50,091 nucleotides of DNA from Desulfobulbaceae bacterium. GTDB lineage: Bacteria > Desulfobacterota > Desulfobulbia > Desulfobulbales > Desulfobulbaceae. The notes beneath the pieces were generated by a model that was given only the letters and a program-made list of their open reading frames with translations, did no database searches and had not been told where the DNA came from. The position numbers and the translations under genes are program-made. The stretch spans positions 1 to 50,091 of the forward strand of contig DNUE01000095.1 in assembly GCA_003508005.1 (NCBI GenBank). Direction: 5' to 3'. Below are positions 18,176 to 25,924 of the stretch, in pieces (the first letter of the stretch is position 1; each line of letters starts with the position of its first letter).

Positions 18176-18928
18176 ATGTTCAAGCTCTGTAAGACACGTT
18201 TTCACCAGGGATATCGCACTGCTTCCTATCCTGCGGGCAGCATAACGCTTCCCCCGCCGTACCGTGGCCGGCCAAAGGTTAATCAGGCCTGTCATCAAGA
18301 TATTGTTGATCAATCTGTTCGAGCCTGTCCACAGGGCGCCATTGACGGGGAAAATCGGCTTATAGACATGGGACGTTGCCTTTTCTGCGGAAACTGTGAA
18401 CGGACAGGCAACGGTGAATTTGTTCAGTTCAGTCAGGACTTCAGACTGGCGGCGGCTGAAAGAAGCCACCTGCTTACCTCAGGGGAACTGCCGGACCTTG
18501 CTTCGCACGCAAAGCAGCATTTCAAAAAACTCTTCGGCCGGGCGCTCGCCCTGCGCCAGGTTTCCGCTGGCGGCTGCAACGCTTGTGAAGCAGACATCAA
18601 TGTGCTCAACACCCCCTTTTTCGACCTCGCACGCTTCGGCATCAGCTTTACCGCTTCCCCGCGCCATGCGGACGGCATCCATGTCACAGGGCCTGTCACG
18701 CGTAACATGCGTGCCGCACTCCTTGCTACTTACGAGGCGATTCCGGAACCCAAGGTTGTTATCGCATCCGGCGCCTGCGCGATTTCAGGGGGGCCGTTTT
18801 ATGGAAGCCGGGAAATCACACCTCTCGACTCACTCCTGCCCGTAGATCTTTATATACCCGGATGCCCACCTCACCCAATGACAACACTTGATGCTCTCTT
18901 ACAATACTTTTCGGCATACCATAAGTAA
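18176..18928 (+). CDS. NuoB/HyfI-like subunit fused to a one-cluster ferredoxin domain
   Basis: A 250-residue protein. The C-terminal 120 residues are NuoB/HyfI-like, with all four cysteines of the terminal 4Fe-4S cluster: GGCNACEAD, SGACAISGG and IPGCPPHP. The N-terminal part is a reduced ferredoxin-like domain with ACPQGAI and CLFCGNC, enough for one 4Fe-4S cluster (three Cys plus the remote Cys-Pro); the partner motifs are degenerate. In E. coli these roles are split between HyfH and HyfI, so this is a fusion. It ends the operon and would pass electrons from a soluble donor towards the modified large subunit. Confidence 0.87.
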   Translation: MFKLCKTRFHQGYRTASYPAGSITLPPPYRGRPKVNQACHQDIVDQSVRACPQGAIDGENRLIDMGRCLFCGNCERTGNGEFVQFSQDFRLAAAERSHLLTSGELPDLASHAKQHFKKLFGRALALRQVSAGGCNACEADINVLNTPFFDLARFGISFTASPRHADGIHVTGPVTRNMRAALLATYEAIPEPKVVIASGACAISGGPFYGSREITPLDSLLPVDLYIPGCPPHPMTTLDALLQYFSAYHK

Positions 18929-18975
18929 CTGATATTACCTTGCTACGCTGATTACCATTGAGTTCAGCCTGTTGC

Positions 18976-19422
18976 TTACCCCCCTGGTTTCCAGTCCTTG
19001 CCGCTCCTTGAACTCTTGAGTACTCCCCTTCGTTTCTTGGCCTGAAGCCGTCTCTCCCGAACCCCAGCGGCAATCCGGGTTTTTTTTCTGACCGTTCTTT
19101 CGGCCAGGGCTGTGGCCAACAACTCCCTAAAACGCTGCAGGGCATCCTCGCGGTTGGCCTTCTGGGTGCGGTACTGCGTGGCTGTAAGCTGCAGGACCCC
19201 TTCCTTGCTGATCCGGCCGGCCAGGCGTTGCCTGATCCGGTTTTTCTGGTATTCGGAAAGGGTCGGCGAGTTTTCCACGTCAAACCACAGGGTGACCTTT
19301 GTGTTCACCTTGTTGACGTTCTGCCCTCCCGGCCCGCCGGCCCGGGAAAAGGTCAAACGCACCTCCACAACCGGCAGCAGAAGCGTACCGGTGATCTCAA
19401 TCAGTGGCGTCGTCAGAGACAT
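18976..19422 (-). CDS. arfB: alternative ribosome-rescue hydrolase ArfB
   Basis: A 148-residue peptidyl-tRNA hydrolase of the ArfB/YaeJ group that frees ribosomes stalled on messages without a stop codon. The catalytic GGQ motif sits in SRAGGPGGQNVNKVNTK near residues 27-43. The C-terminus is long, basic and poorly structured, as needed to thread into the empty mRNA channel. It overlaps the end of the ferritin-like gene by 26 bases and ends a short minus-strand gene group. Confidence 0.93.
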   Translation of the reverse strand: MSLTTPLIEITGTLLLPVVEVRLTFSRAGGPGGQNVNKVNTKVTLWFDVENSPTLSEYQKNRIRQRLAGRISKEGVLQLTATQYRTQKANREDALQRFRELLATALAERTVRKKTRIAAGVRERRLQAKKRRGVLKSSRSGKDWKPGG

Positions 19423-19669
19423 CGTCCTTTTCCGGCTGCATCACTTTCAATCCCAGCCTCTTCTTGTAGTCGTAAAATACCTTTTTCAGCAATTGCTCAT
19501 GCCCCTGTTCTTCCTGCGCCAGCATGACGAATATCCGCCTCACCTCGTCCTTGCCGGCCAGGGACGCACCCCTGCTGTAGAGCTGCCAGGCTGCCTGTTC
19601 CCGCCTGATTGCTTCTTCAAGAATCGCCAGAATTTCCTTTTCCGTCTCTCCGCCCACGTTCTGCCTCAT
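19397..19669 (-). CDS. short rubrerythrin-like ferritin protein
   Basis: A 90-residue protein resembling the diiron part of rubrerythrins: EEAIRREQAAWQLYSRG, with the usual Glu...Tyr spacing, and a second helix with AQEEQGHEQLLKKV (ExxH). Only half of a four-helix diiron bundle is present, so it may dimerise to form the metal site, as encapsulated ferritins do. The start at 19669 has GGAG four bases upstream. An upstream in-frame start at 19795 would add 42 residues that do not look like this family. Its neighbour on one side is a Cys-cluster protein and on the other arfB. Confidence 0.7.
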   Translation of the reverse strand: MRQNVGGETEKEILAILEEAIRREQAAWQLYSRGASLAGKDEVRRIFVMLAQEEQGHEQLLKKVFYDYKKRLGLKVMQPEKDDVSDDATD

Positions 19670-19791
19670 TGTCTCCGGCCCGTTGCCGGCCCCTCTCTTT
19701 GTCCGGGGTCGGTATCGGAATCGCTCTCGAAAGAATGAAAAAAGGGGGCAGAGCAGATCCCGCCACAAGCCGATATTTTTTATCACCTTGT

Positions 19792-20316
19792 TCAACTCGC
19801 CGGACTTGGCTCAAAGAGCCTCACTCCTGGGCATTCCCTGACCAGTGCCTCCATGTTGTTGCGAAAATGCTCCCAGAAAGGAAACTCTCGGCACTGGGCC
19901 GGCCGCACAGGATAAATACGGCACTTGCACGCCCGGAGATCGAAAAACAGGCAGACCGCTTCCTCCCCCGCCCGCCGCTCCCGAAGGGACAGGCGGTTAT
20001 CCACCTGCCGGACCGAGCTGGCGATGAAATCAATCGGATTCATCAGCAGATAGGCGGCGATCCGGTCAATTTCACCCCTGTTTACCCAGATGTAGCCGGA
20101 TTCTCCCCGGCAGCAACGCCCGCCACAGGTCGCGCATGCCGCCGGGTCAAAAAAATACGTAAATCCTTCCTTGTGGAGCAGATTCATAGAACAGGAGGAG
20201 GATTGCCGGGCTAAGAGAGAAAAGTCGTTCCGAAGGGGCTGTAAACCTGCTGCCGCCAGTTTACGGGCGAGCACAGGCCCCGTCGACGATAGTCTCGATG
20301 CCTGATGACTGCTCAT
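19792..20316 (-). CDS. YkgJ-family cysteine cluster protein
   Basis: Up to 174 residues with the Cys-cluster pattern CATCGGRCCRG near residue 60 and CKCRIYPVRPAQCREFPFW further on, typical of the YkgJ/UPF0153 family that probably binds zinc or an Fe-S cluster. The biochemical role of the family is not settled. The ATG at 20316 overlaps the end of the PilZ gene by 56 bases. A shorter form from the ATG at 20187 keeps the whole family core, but neither start has a strong ribosome site. Confidence 0.75.
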   Translation of the reverse strand: MSSHQASRLSSTGPVLARKLAAAGLQPLRNDFSLLARQSSSCSMNLLHKEGFTYFFDPAACATCGGRCCRGESGYIWVNRGEIDRIAAYLLMNPIDFIASSVRQVDNRLSLRERRAGEEAVCLFFDLRACKCRIYPVRPAQCREFPFWEHFRNNMEALVRECPGVRLFEPSPAS

Positions 20317-20611
20317 CGCGGATATCCTCGAACTGCAGCCGGCATTTCTTGATCTCCAGATTGCGCAGAAACTTGCCGCTCACCGTTTCCATTTGCACAA
20401 TCCTGACCTTCAATCCCTGCACCAGGAAATTGCCTTCGCCGCAAAGGATATCGATTTGCTTGTGACTGTCCAGGATGCAGCCGCTCTCCTGAATGCAGGT
20501 GCAGTACAGCCCTTCCCGGCTGATATCCTTAAGATTGCCGATAAGTTGCGAATGCACGACAATGCAGTCGCCAACCGGCTTAACTCTGGGCGAAATTCTT
20601 CTTTCCTCCAT
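20261..20611 (-). CDS. PilZ-domain protein
   Basis: A 116-residue protein built of one PilZ-like domain. It carries the c-di-GMP binding motifs ERRISPR (RxxxR, residues 3-9) and DISREGL (DxSxxG, about residue 29). PilZ proteins act as c-di-GMP receptors that control motility, surface attachment or exopolysaccharide. It is the first gene of the minus-strand group running through the Cys-cluster, ferritin-like and arfB genes. Its target is unknown. Confidence 0.78.
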   Translation of the reverse strand: MEERRISPRVKPVGDCIVVHSQLIGNLKDISREGLYCTCIQESGCILDSHKQIDILCGEGNFLVQGLKVRIVQMETVSGKFLRNLEIKKCRLQFEDIRDEQSSGIETIVDGACARP

Positions 20612-21158
20612 ATCCCACTCCTCTTCACGAGAAACCCAGGCATTGTTTCAATCACCACACAGATAATGAATATTCCGTATTTTTTCAAACTGAAAATCAA
20701 AGCGTCCGACAAATGACCTACGTTTCGGGACAATATACCCATCGGGCTTTGCGTCTCGAACTCCCTCCTCCGCTCTGCTTATCTTGCCGTGCTTGCATTG
20801 CTCATTGACATGACCGGCAAATCCAGTAAAAATAAATTATCATGAAATAGTGTGACGAACTTTGGAGTAGTTTAAGCGACATATCCCCCTGATGGCCCAT
20901 TTTCCCTCACTTCTCGTTGATATTAATCCCTCCCTCACCGTGGGGGGATACCGGAGGTGTGGACCCTGTATCCTCCAGCCATTGTCACCAGTGGCAACCC
21001 GAAGATCACTCCGGCCGGAGGAGCATTGTACACGCCGGGAGATTGAGAATTGATGCTGCCTGTTCCCAGGGACCTAAAATCCGGGGCCCAGGCACAGCCA
21101 CTGTTCAGAACGCACCATTTACCCTGACCAAGCGCGGAGTGGTAAGCACCGATAATCC
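20612..21158. other. intergenic region between divergent PilZ and MCE units
   Basis: About 550 bases between divergently transcribed genes, so it should hold two promoters, but none matches consensus well. On the minus strand around 20935-21160 an open frame has residues reminiscent of a bacterial Ig-like domain (SINSQSPGVYNAPP). It could be a decayed gene end. I do not call it a gene. Confidence 0.4.
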
Positions 21159-22301
21159 ATGCCTCAAGACCATGACCGCAGACAGTGGAGCCTGGCCAGC
21201 AGCCCCATGGAAGGTGGGGGCCAGGAACTCTCCCTGGGTGGCCGCTGGTGCCTGGACCAGGACCTGCCGGCGGCCGATGAAGTCGCCGCGGGCCTGGGCG
21301 GTGAGGTCCGCTGTCTGCGGGTGACAAGCAGCGAACTTGCTGACTGGGACTCCGGTTTTGTCGCCTTCCTGACCGTTCTCTGCCGCCACTGCGCTGCGCG
21401 CGGGATCAGCGTCGACCAGGAGGCGCTGCCCGCCGGGGTTCGGCACCTTCTGACCATGGCCGCGGCCGTGCCCGAACAGAAGGTTGGGCGCCGCGGGCAG
21501 GGTAGTGAGAATCTGCTGGTCCGGGTGGGCACGGCAGCCCTGTCCCTTGCCCATGGCGCGCCGGAGATGCTGCGCTTCCTCGGCGAGATCGTCCTCGCTT
21601 TGGGCAGGCTGGTCGCTGGCCGGGCCCAGTTCCGCATGGGCGACCTGTGGCTGGAGATCGAGGAGGTCGGCCCCAGGGCGCTGGGCATCGTCTCCATCAT
21701 CAGCTTTCTCGTGGGCCTGATCCTGGCCTACCTGGGGGCGGACCAGCTGCGGATGGTCGGGGCGCAAATCTTCATCGCGGACCTGGTGGCCATCGGCATG
21801 GTCCGCGAGATCGGGGCGCTGATGACCGGGATCATCATCGCCGGCCGCACCGGCGCAGCCTTCGCTGCCCAACTCGGCACCATGCAGGTCAACGAGGAGA
21901 TCGACGCCTTCAAGACGCTGGGCATCTCGCCCATCGATTTTCTGGTCCTGCCCCGCATCGTGGCGCTGATCCTGATGGTGCCGCTGCTGACCCTCTATTC
22001 GTCCTTCGTCGGCATGCTGGCCGGCCTGATCATCTCCACCACCATCTTTGACATCGGCGTCTTTGAATACTACACTGAAACCGTACGCGCCCTGGAACTG
22101 AAGCATTTCCTGGTCGGCCTGTCCAAGGGCAGTGTCTACGGGGCCATGGTCGCCTACGCCGGCTGCCTGCGCGGCATGCAGTGCGGCCGAAGCGCCGAGG
22201 CGGTGGGCGAGGCGGCGACCTCGGCGGTGGTGACCGGAATCCTGCTGATCACCATCATGGCGTCGTTGATGACCATCCTCTACTACCAGCTGGGGATATG
22301 A
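21159..22301 (+). CDS. MCE-type lipid ABC transporter permease with N-terminal STAS-like domain
   Basis: A 380-residue permease of the MlaE/YrbE family. The C-terminal 260 residues carry about six membrane helices and the family core MVREIGALMTGIIIAGRTGAAFAAQLGTM (given in parts: MVREIGALMTG, IIIAGRTGAAF, AAQLGTM) plus INEEIDAF-like NEEIDAFKTLGI. The N-terminal 100 residues resemble a STAS domain (WDSGFVAFL), an arrangement known in some MlaE proteins. The system moves phospholipids between inner and outer membranes. It is the first of four tightly packed genes (gap of four bases to the ATPase). Confidence 0.9.
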   Translation: MPQDHDRRQWSLASSPMEGGGQELSLGGRWCLDQDLPAADEVAAGLGGEVRCLRVTSSELADWDSGFVAFLTVLCRHCAARGISVDQEALPAGVRHLLTMAAAVPEQKVGRRGQGSENLLVRVGTAALSLAHGAPEMLRFLGEIVLALGRLVAGRAQFRMGDLWLEIEEVGPRALGIVSIISFLVGLILAYLGADQLRMVGAQIFIADLVAIGMVREIGALMTGIIIAGRTGAAFAAQLGTMQVNEEIDAFKTLGISPIDFLVLPRIVALILMVPLLTLYSSFVGMLAGLIISTTIFDIGVFEYYTETVRALELKHFLVGLSKGSVYGAMVAYAGCLRGMQCGRSAEAVGEAATSAVVTGILLITIMASLMTILYYQLGI

Positions 22302-22305
22302 GGCG

Positions 22306-23055
22306 ATGACCGAGGCTCCCCATATCGAGGTGCGCGACCTGAGCATGGCCTACGGTTCATTCATGGTCCAGCACGATCTTAACTTTACGGTGAACAAGGG
22401 GGACATCTTCGTGATCATGGGCGGCAACGGTTGCGGCAAGACGACCCTGATGCGGGCCCTCATCGGCCTGCAGCGTCCGGCCGTAGGCACAGTCTTCTAT
22501 GACGGCGAGGATTTCTGGCAGGTTGCCCCGGAGGGGCAGGAGCGGCTGAAGAGGCGGCTGGGGATCATGTTCCAGGGCGGTGCCCTGTGGAGCTCACTGA
22601 CCCTGGCGGAAAATGTCGCCCTCCCCTTAAGCGAATACACCCGTCTCCCGGCCGGGCGAATCAGCGAGATCGTCTCCTACAAGCTGGCCCTCGTCGGGCT
22701 GGCCGGCTTCGAGGAATTTTATCCCTCCGAACTGAGCGGGGGCATGAAAAAACGGGCCAGCCTGGCCCGGGCCATGGCCCTGGACCCTGACATCCTGGTC
22801 ATCGACGAGCCCTCCTCCGGCCTGGATCCGCTCACCGCCCGTCGCCTGGACGACCTAATCGTAGAGCTGCGCGACAGCCTGGGGACCACCATCGTCGTCA
22901 TCACTCATGAACTGGCGAGCATCCTAGGCATCGGCAACAATTCAGTCTTTCTCGACGCGGAGACCCACACCATGATCGCCACCGGTGATCCGCGGATCGC
23001 GGTGCAATCCGGCGACCCCAGGGTCCGCCATTTTCTCACGAGGGGAGCGGCATGA
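22306..23055 (+). CDS. MCE-type lipid ABC transporter ATPase
   Basis: A 249-residue ABC ATPase of the MlaF type. The Walker A motif GGNGCGKTT is near residues 39-47, the signature LSGGMKKRASLARAMAL near 144-160 and the Walker B ILVIDEPSSGLDP near 163-176, with the switch histidine in VITHE. The LSGGM form of the signature is typical of Mla ATPases. The stop overlaps the MlaD-like start by four bases (ATGA). Confidence 0.95.
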   Translation: MTEAPHIEVRDLSMAYGSFMVQHDLNFTVNKGDIFVIMGGNGCGKTTLMRALIGLQRPAVGTVFYDGEDFWQVAPEGQERLKRRLGIMFQGGALWSSLTLAENVALPLSEYTRLPAGRISEIVSYKLALVGLAGFEEFYPSELSGGMKKRASLARAMALDPDILVIDEPSSGLDPLTARRLDDLIVELRDSLGTTIVVITHELASILGIGNNSVFLDAETHTMIATGDPRIAVQSGDPRVRHFLTRGAA

Positions 23056-24065
23056 GCAGACACGCCAACCCGGCCCTGATCGGGGCCTTCGTCCTCGGCG
23101 CCCTGGCCCTCGCGGTCACCGTGGTCATGCTGGTGGCCGGCGGCCAGTGGTTTCAGCAGCGCCATCAGCACATCATGTATTTCGACGAAGCGGCCGAGGG
23201 GCTGCAGGTGGGGGCACCCGTGGTCTTTCTCGGCGTCAAGGTGGGCACCGTAAAAAAAATCGAACTCGGAATGGGCAAGGAAGGCCAGCGCTTCATGGTG
23301 CCGGTCATCATCGAACTTGCATCCTATCCGGTGCAGCCCCCCTCAGGCGAAATGATCAACCTGCAGGACCGCAGCACCATCAGTGACCTGATCAAACGCG
23401 GCCTGCGCGCGCGGCTCAAGGTCCAGAGCCTGCTCACCGGCCAACGGTATGTGGATCTGGACTTCCACCCGGACAAATCCGCCCGCTTTGTCGGCACCGA
23501 TCCGCAGCAGAGCGAGATCCCCACCATCCCCACCACTGTGGAGGAACTAACCTCCATCCTGGAGGGCTTCCCCATGGGCCAGTTTCTCGCCGACCTTGCC
23601 TCCATAAACCATTCCCTGAAAACCCTGCTTACCTCGGAGGCGACCGCCGGGATACCGGCGCAACTGAGTTCGGTCCTGAAGCACCTGGAATCCCTGTCCG
23701 CCAGCCTGGCCAAGGAAAGCGGCCCACTCCTCGCCGAGGTGCGAACCGACCTGAATGAACTGCGACGGGCCATAGCCGCGGTGCAGGACGCCATGGGCCG
23801 CGTCGGCCGCGCGGCTGAGCGGGTCAGCGAGTTTACCGCCCCGGATTCCCGTATGGCAACCAGCATAACCCGCGCGGGGCAAGAGTTGACCGCGGCAGCT
23901 CTTGCCCTGCAGAACCTGACCGATGCCCAGTCTCCCACCGTGCAGAACCTCGATACCGCGACAGCGGAAATCGCCCGCGCCGCCCGGGCCCTGCGCCAGC
24001 TGGCGGAAACCATGGAACAGCAACCCGAGTCCCTGCTCAGGGGCAGAGGTGCCGGAGAGAAATAA
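23052..24065 (+). CDS. MCE-domain periplasmic lipid-binding protein, MlaD type
   Basis: A 337-residue protein with one N-terminal membrane helix (about 10-32), an MCE domain (about 38-120, with GLQVGAPVVFLGVKVGTVKKI) and a long C-terminal helical region that probably forms a coiled coil or channel. It would form a hexameric ring in the periplasm bound to the permease and ATPase. It is longer than E. coli MlaD (183 residues) and nearer in layout to proteins that span part of the periplasm. Confidence 0.92.
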   Translation: MSRHANPALIGAFVLGALALAVTVVMLVAGGQWFQQRHQHIMYFDEAAEGLQVGAPVVFLGVKVGTVKKIELGMGKEGQRFMVPVIIELASYPVQPPSGEMINLQDRSTISDLIKRGLRARLKVQSLLTGQRYVDLDFHPDKSARFVGTDPQQSEIPTIPTTVEELTSILEGFPMGQFLADLASINHSLKTLLTSEATAGIPAQLSSVLKHLESLSASLAKESGPLLAEVRTDLNELRRAIAAVQDAMGRVGRAAERVSEFTAPDSRMATSITRAGQELTAAALALQNLTDAQSPTVQNLDTATAEIARAARALRQLAETMEQQPESLLRGRGAGEK

Positions 24066-24067
24066 CC

Positions 24068-24706
24068 ATGCACACAAAATCACCCCCACCGCGAGCCGGA
24101 AAATTGCTGTTGCTGCTGACCTGCATCCTGCTGCTGGCCGGCTGCGGCCGCAGTGTCCCGGTCAGCTATTACCAGCTTGCGCCGGTTAAGGGAGAAGCAG
24201 CCACCGGAAAAGCGGCTGCGGCTTCCACGATGATCATCGGCATCGGCCCGGTACGCTTGCAGGAGCATCTGGACCGGCCACAGCTCATCACCCGCAGCGG
24301 CGCCAATCGACTGCAACTGGCCGACAGCCACCGCTGGGCCGAACCGCTGGCCGAAAACATCGCCTGGGTGCTCAGGGAAAACCTCTCGACCCTGCTGGGC
24401 ACGGAACATCTCCTGCTCTACCCCTGGGAACGGTCAACCCGGGTCAACGCCCAGGTCACCCTGGAAATTCTCCATTGCGAGGGGATGGACAGCGAAACCG
24501 CGCAACTGACCGCCCTCTGGTCCATCAGCGACCGGGACGGCAAGCCCTTGCTGCCCCCCCGGCGCAGCAGCTATCAAGTCCCGCCCGCCACCCCGGATCA
24601 GGAAGGCCTGGCCGGCGCCCTGAGCGAGGCCCTGGCCCAGCTCAGCCGGGAAATCGCCGGGGAACTGGTGCATATAGCGCCCCCTGGCTCCGATTCGCAA
24701 CGATAA
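24068..24706 (+). CDS. MCE-system auxiliary lipoprotein, PqiC-like
   Basis: A 212-residue lipoprotein with a lipobox LLLAGC at about residues 22-27, followed by SVPVSYYQLAPV, the start of the ABC-type transport auxiliary domain (PqiC/DUF330). Such proteins sit on the outer membrane and receive the MCE tunnel. It lies two bases after the MlaD-like gene and closes the operon. The order permease, ATPase, MCE protein, lipoprotein is complete for a retrograde or anterograde lipid route. Confidence 0.88.
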   Translation: MHTKSPPPRAGKLLLLLTCILLLAGCGRSVPVSYYQLAPVKGEAATGKAAAASTMIIGIGPVRLQEHLDRPQLITRSGANRLQLADSHRWAEPLAENIAWVLRENLSTLLGTEHLLLYPWERSTRVNAQVTLEILHCEGMDSETAQLTALWSISDRDGKPLLPPRRSSYQVPPATPDQEGLAGALSEALAQLSREIAGELVHIAPPGSDSQR

Positions 24707-24771
24707 AACAAACAACCTGTCGATTGCTTTTCGCGTGCACAGTGCAAAGACTTGAGCATCATTCATAGACA

Positions 24772-25571
24772 CATACAGACTTCATTGCCGGACTGTATTA
24801 TCCGTCTTTACATGATTCCCAGGAACACCTTGTTGGAGAACAATCTCCAAAGGGCCAGCTTCCCGTTCCCCCCAAAAACTTCTGGCACTGGTACGGACAG
24901 GATGAAAAAACATACCTGAATCGAGGAAAAACAATAGCACAAACTTATCGCAACACAGCGATGAAGCACGGAATAGCTTTTAATGCGGGACAGAGAATAT
25001 TGGATTTTGGATATTCTGGCGGACGAGTACTTCGCTGGTTTGAAGAGGAGGCCTACAAGGGGGTTGAATGCCGGGGTTGTGATATTGATGCGGCTGCCGT
25101 CGACTGGGCGCAGAAGAACATGATGCCTCCATTTAAATTCTTCGCGAACTCGACCGCACCTCATTTGCCATTCAGGGATGGTTTTTTTGACTTAATTTTT
25201 GCCGGGTCAATCTTTACCCATATCAAGGACATGGCAACGAGCTGGCTGCTTGAGCTTGCCCGCTGCATGAAAAAGGATGGCGTGGGCATTTTTACTATTG
25301 TTGATGAAGGCTCTTTGGAAATGTTGCGAAACAATTCAATCAAATGGGGGACAACGCCTCAAGAGTGGCAAAATATATCGTCGAAAACAGTATCACCGAA
25401 CAGACTTTGCACAGTCAAGGTTTTATCACACGTGAGTCCTCTCCCTGGTGGCTGGGTACCCTCTATTCACGCGATTATTTTATCCGGCGGGCGGGACTCG
25501 CCTTCGAGGTGCTTGAAGTACGAGACAGGATGAACGGATGCCAATCAGGGTATGTACTCAGGCCAAAATGA
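24772..25571 (+). pseudogene. broken class I SAM-dependent methyltransferase
   Basis: The frame around 24841-25370 encodes a methyltransferase: LPVPPKNFWHWYGQDE, motif I ILDFGYSGGRVLRWF, an acidic CDID end of strand 2, and LPFRDGFFDLIFAGSIFTH. Upstream in this frame there is no ATG, GTG or TTG after the stop at 24769-24771. An ATG at 24812 would join the frame only if the C6 run at 24868-24873 had one more base. Near the end, the natural C-terminus (LYSRDYFIRRAG and EVLEVRDRMNG) is in another frame, and one added A in the run at 25370-25373 would restore it. Two lesions, both in homopolymers, suggest a pseudogene or sequence errors. The longest intact frame is 24961-25533. Confidence 0.7.
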
Positions 25572-25704
25572 ATCAGCTGTCTTCCCGGCAACAGCACAAA
25601 GCAAGACTGATTTTCAATCACAACACCGCAAACGCAAAAGCGATCTCACACCTGGCGTACCGAACGAAGTACCCCGCTCACCCCCGCCCGAAAAGAAAAA
25701 AAAT

Positions 25705-25733
25705 TTGTATGCGCTGCTGTTTTATGATATATA
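25705..25733 (+). promoter_or_regulatory. candidate promoter for the beta-propeller protein
   Basis: TTGTAT (25705-25710) and TATATA (25728-25733) are spaced by 17 bases in the AT-rich stretch before the secreted-protein gene. The remaining 25572-25924 gap holds no gene that I can support. A short inverted repeat GGGACG/CGTCCC lies at about 25790-25825. Confidence 0.3.
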
Positions 25734-25924
25734 GTAAAAAATCATGTAATTCTCTGGACGAATGTGCAGTTCCCTGCAATCCTGAATGAGGGACGCCGAT
25801 ATCTTGCGCCAGGCACGTCCCTGCAAATGAGAGAAACAGCCTTTTCCGGATGATGAGACAGATGATAAGATTCGCGAAGGCGTTGTTTAACAAGATAAAT
25901 CTGAACTGTCAAAATGGTGCCAAA

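Noticed and set aside
11661..18928. Calling the cluster a hydrogenase-4 or formate hydrogenlyase
   Set aside because: The large subunit lacks all NiFe cysteine ligands and no formate dehydrogenase or maturation gene is present.
10583..19727. Similar GGTCGG(A/T)ATCGG-type strings at about 10588 and 19703
   Set aside because: Short and degenerate; only a weak similarity, not enough to call a repeat family.
20935..21327. Minus-strand open frame with Ig-like residues (GSINSQSPGVYNAPP)
   Set aside because: The similarity is short and from memory. Half of it overlaps the MlaE-like gene. It may be a decayed gene end but cannot be supported.
21105..22346. Minus-strand open frame opposite the MlaE-like permease
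   Set aside because: Low-complexity, Asp/Gln/His-rich shadow of the permease gene.
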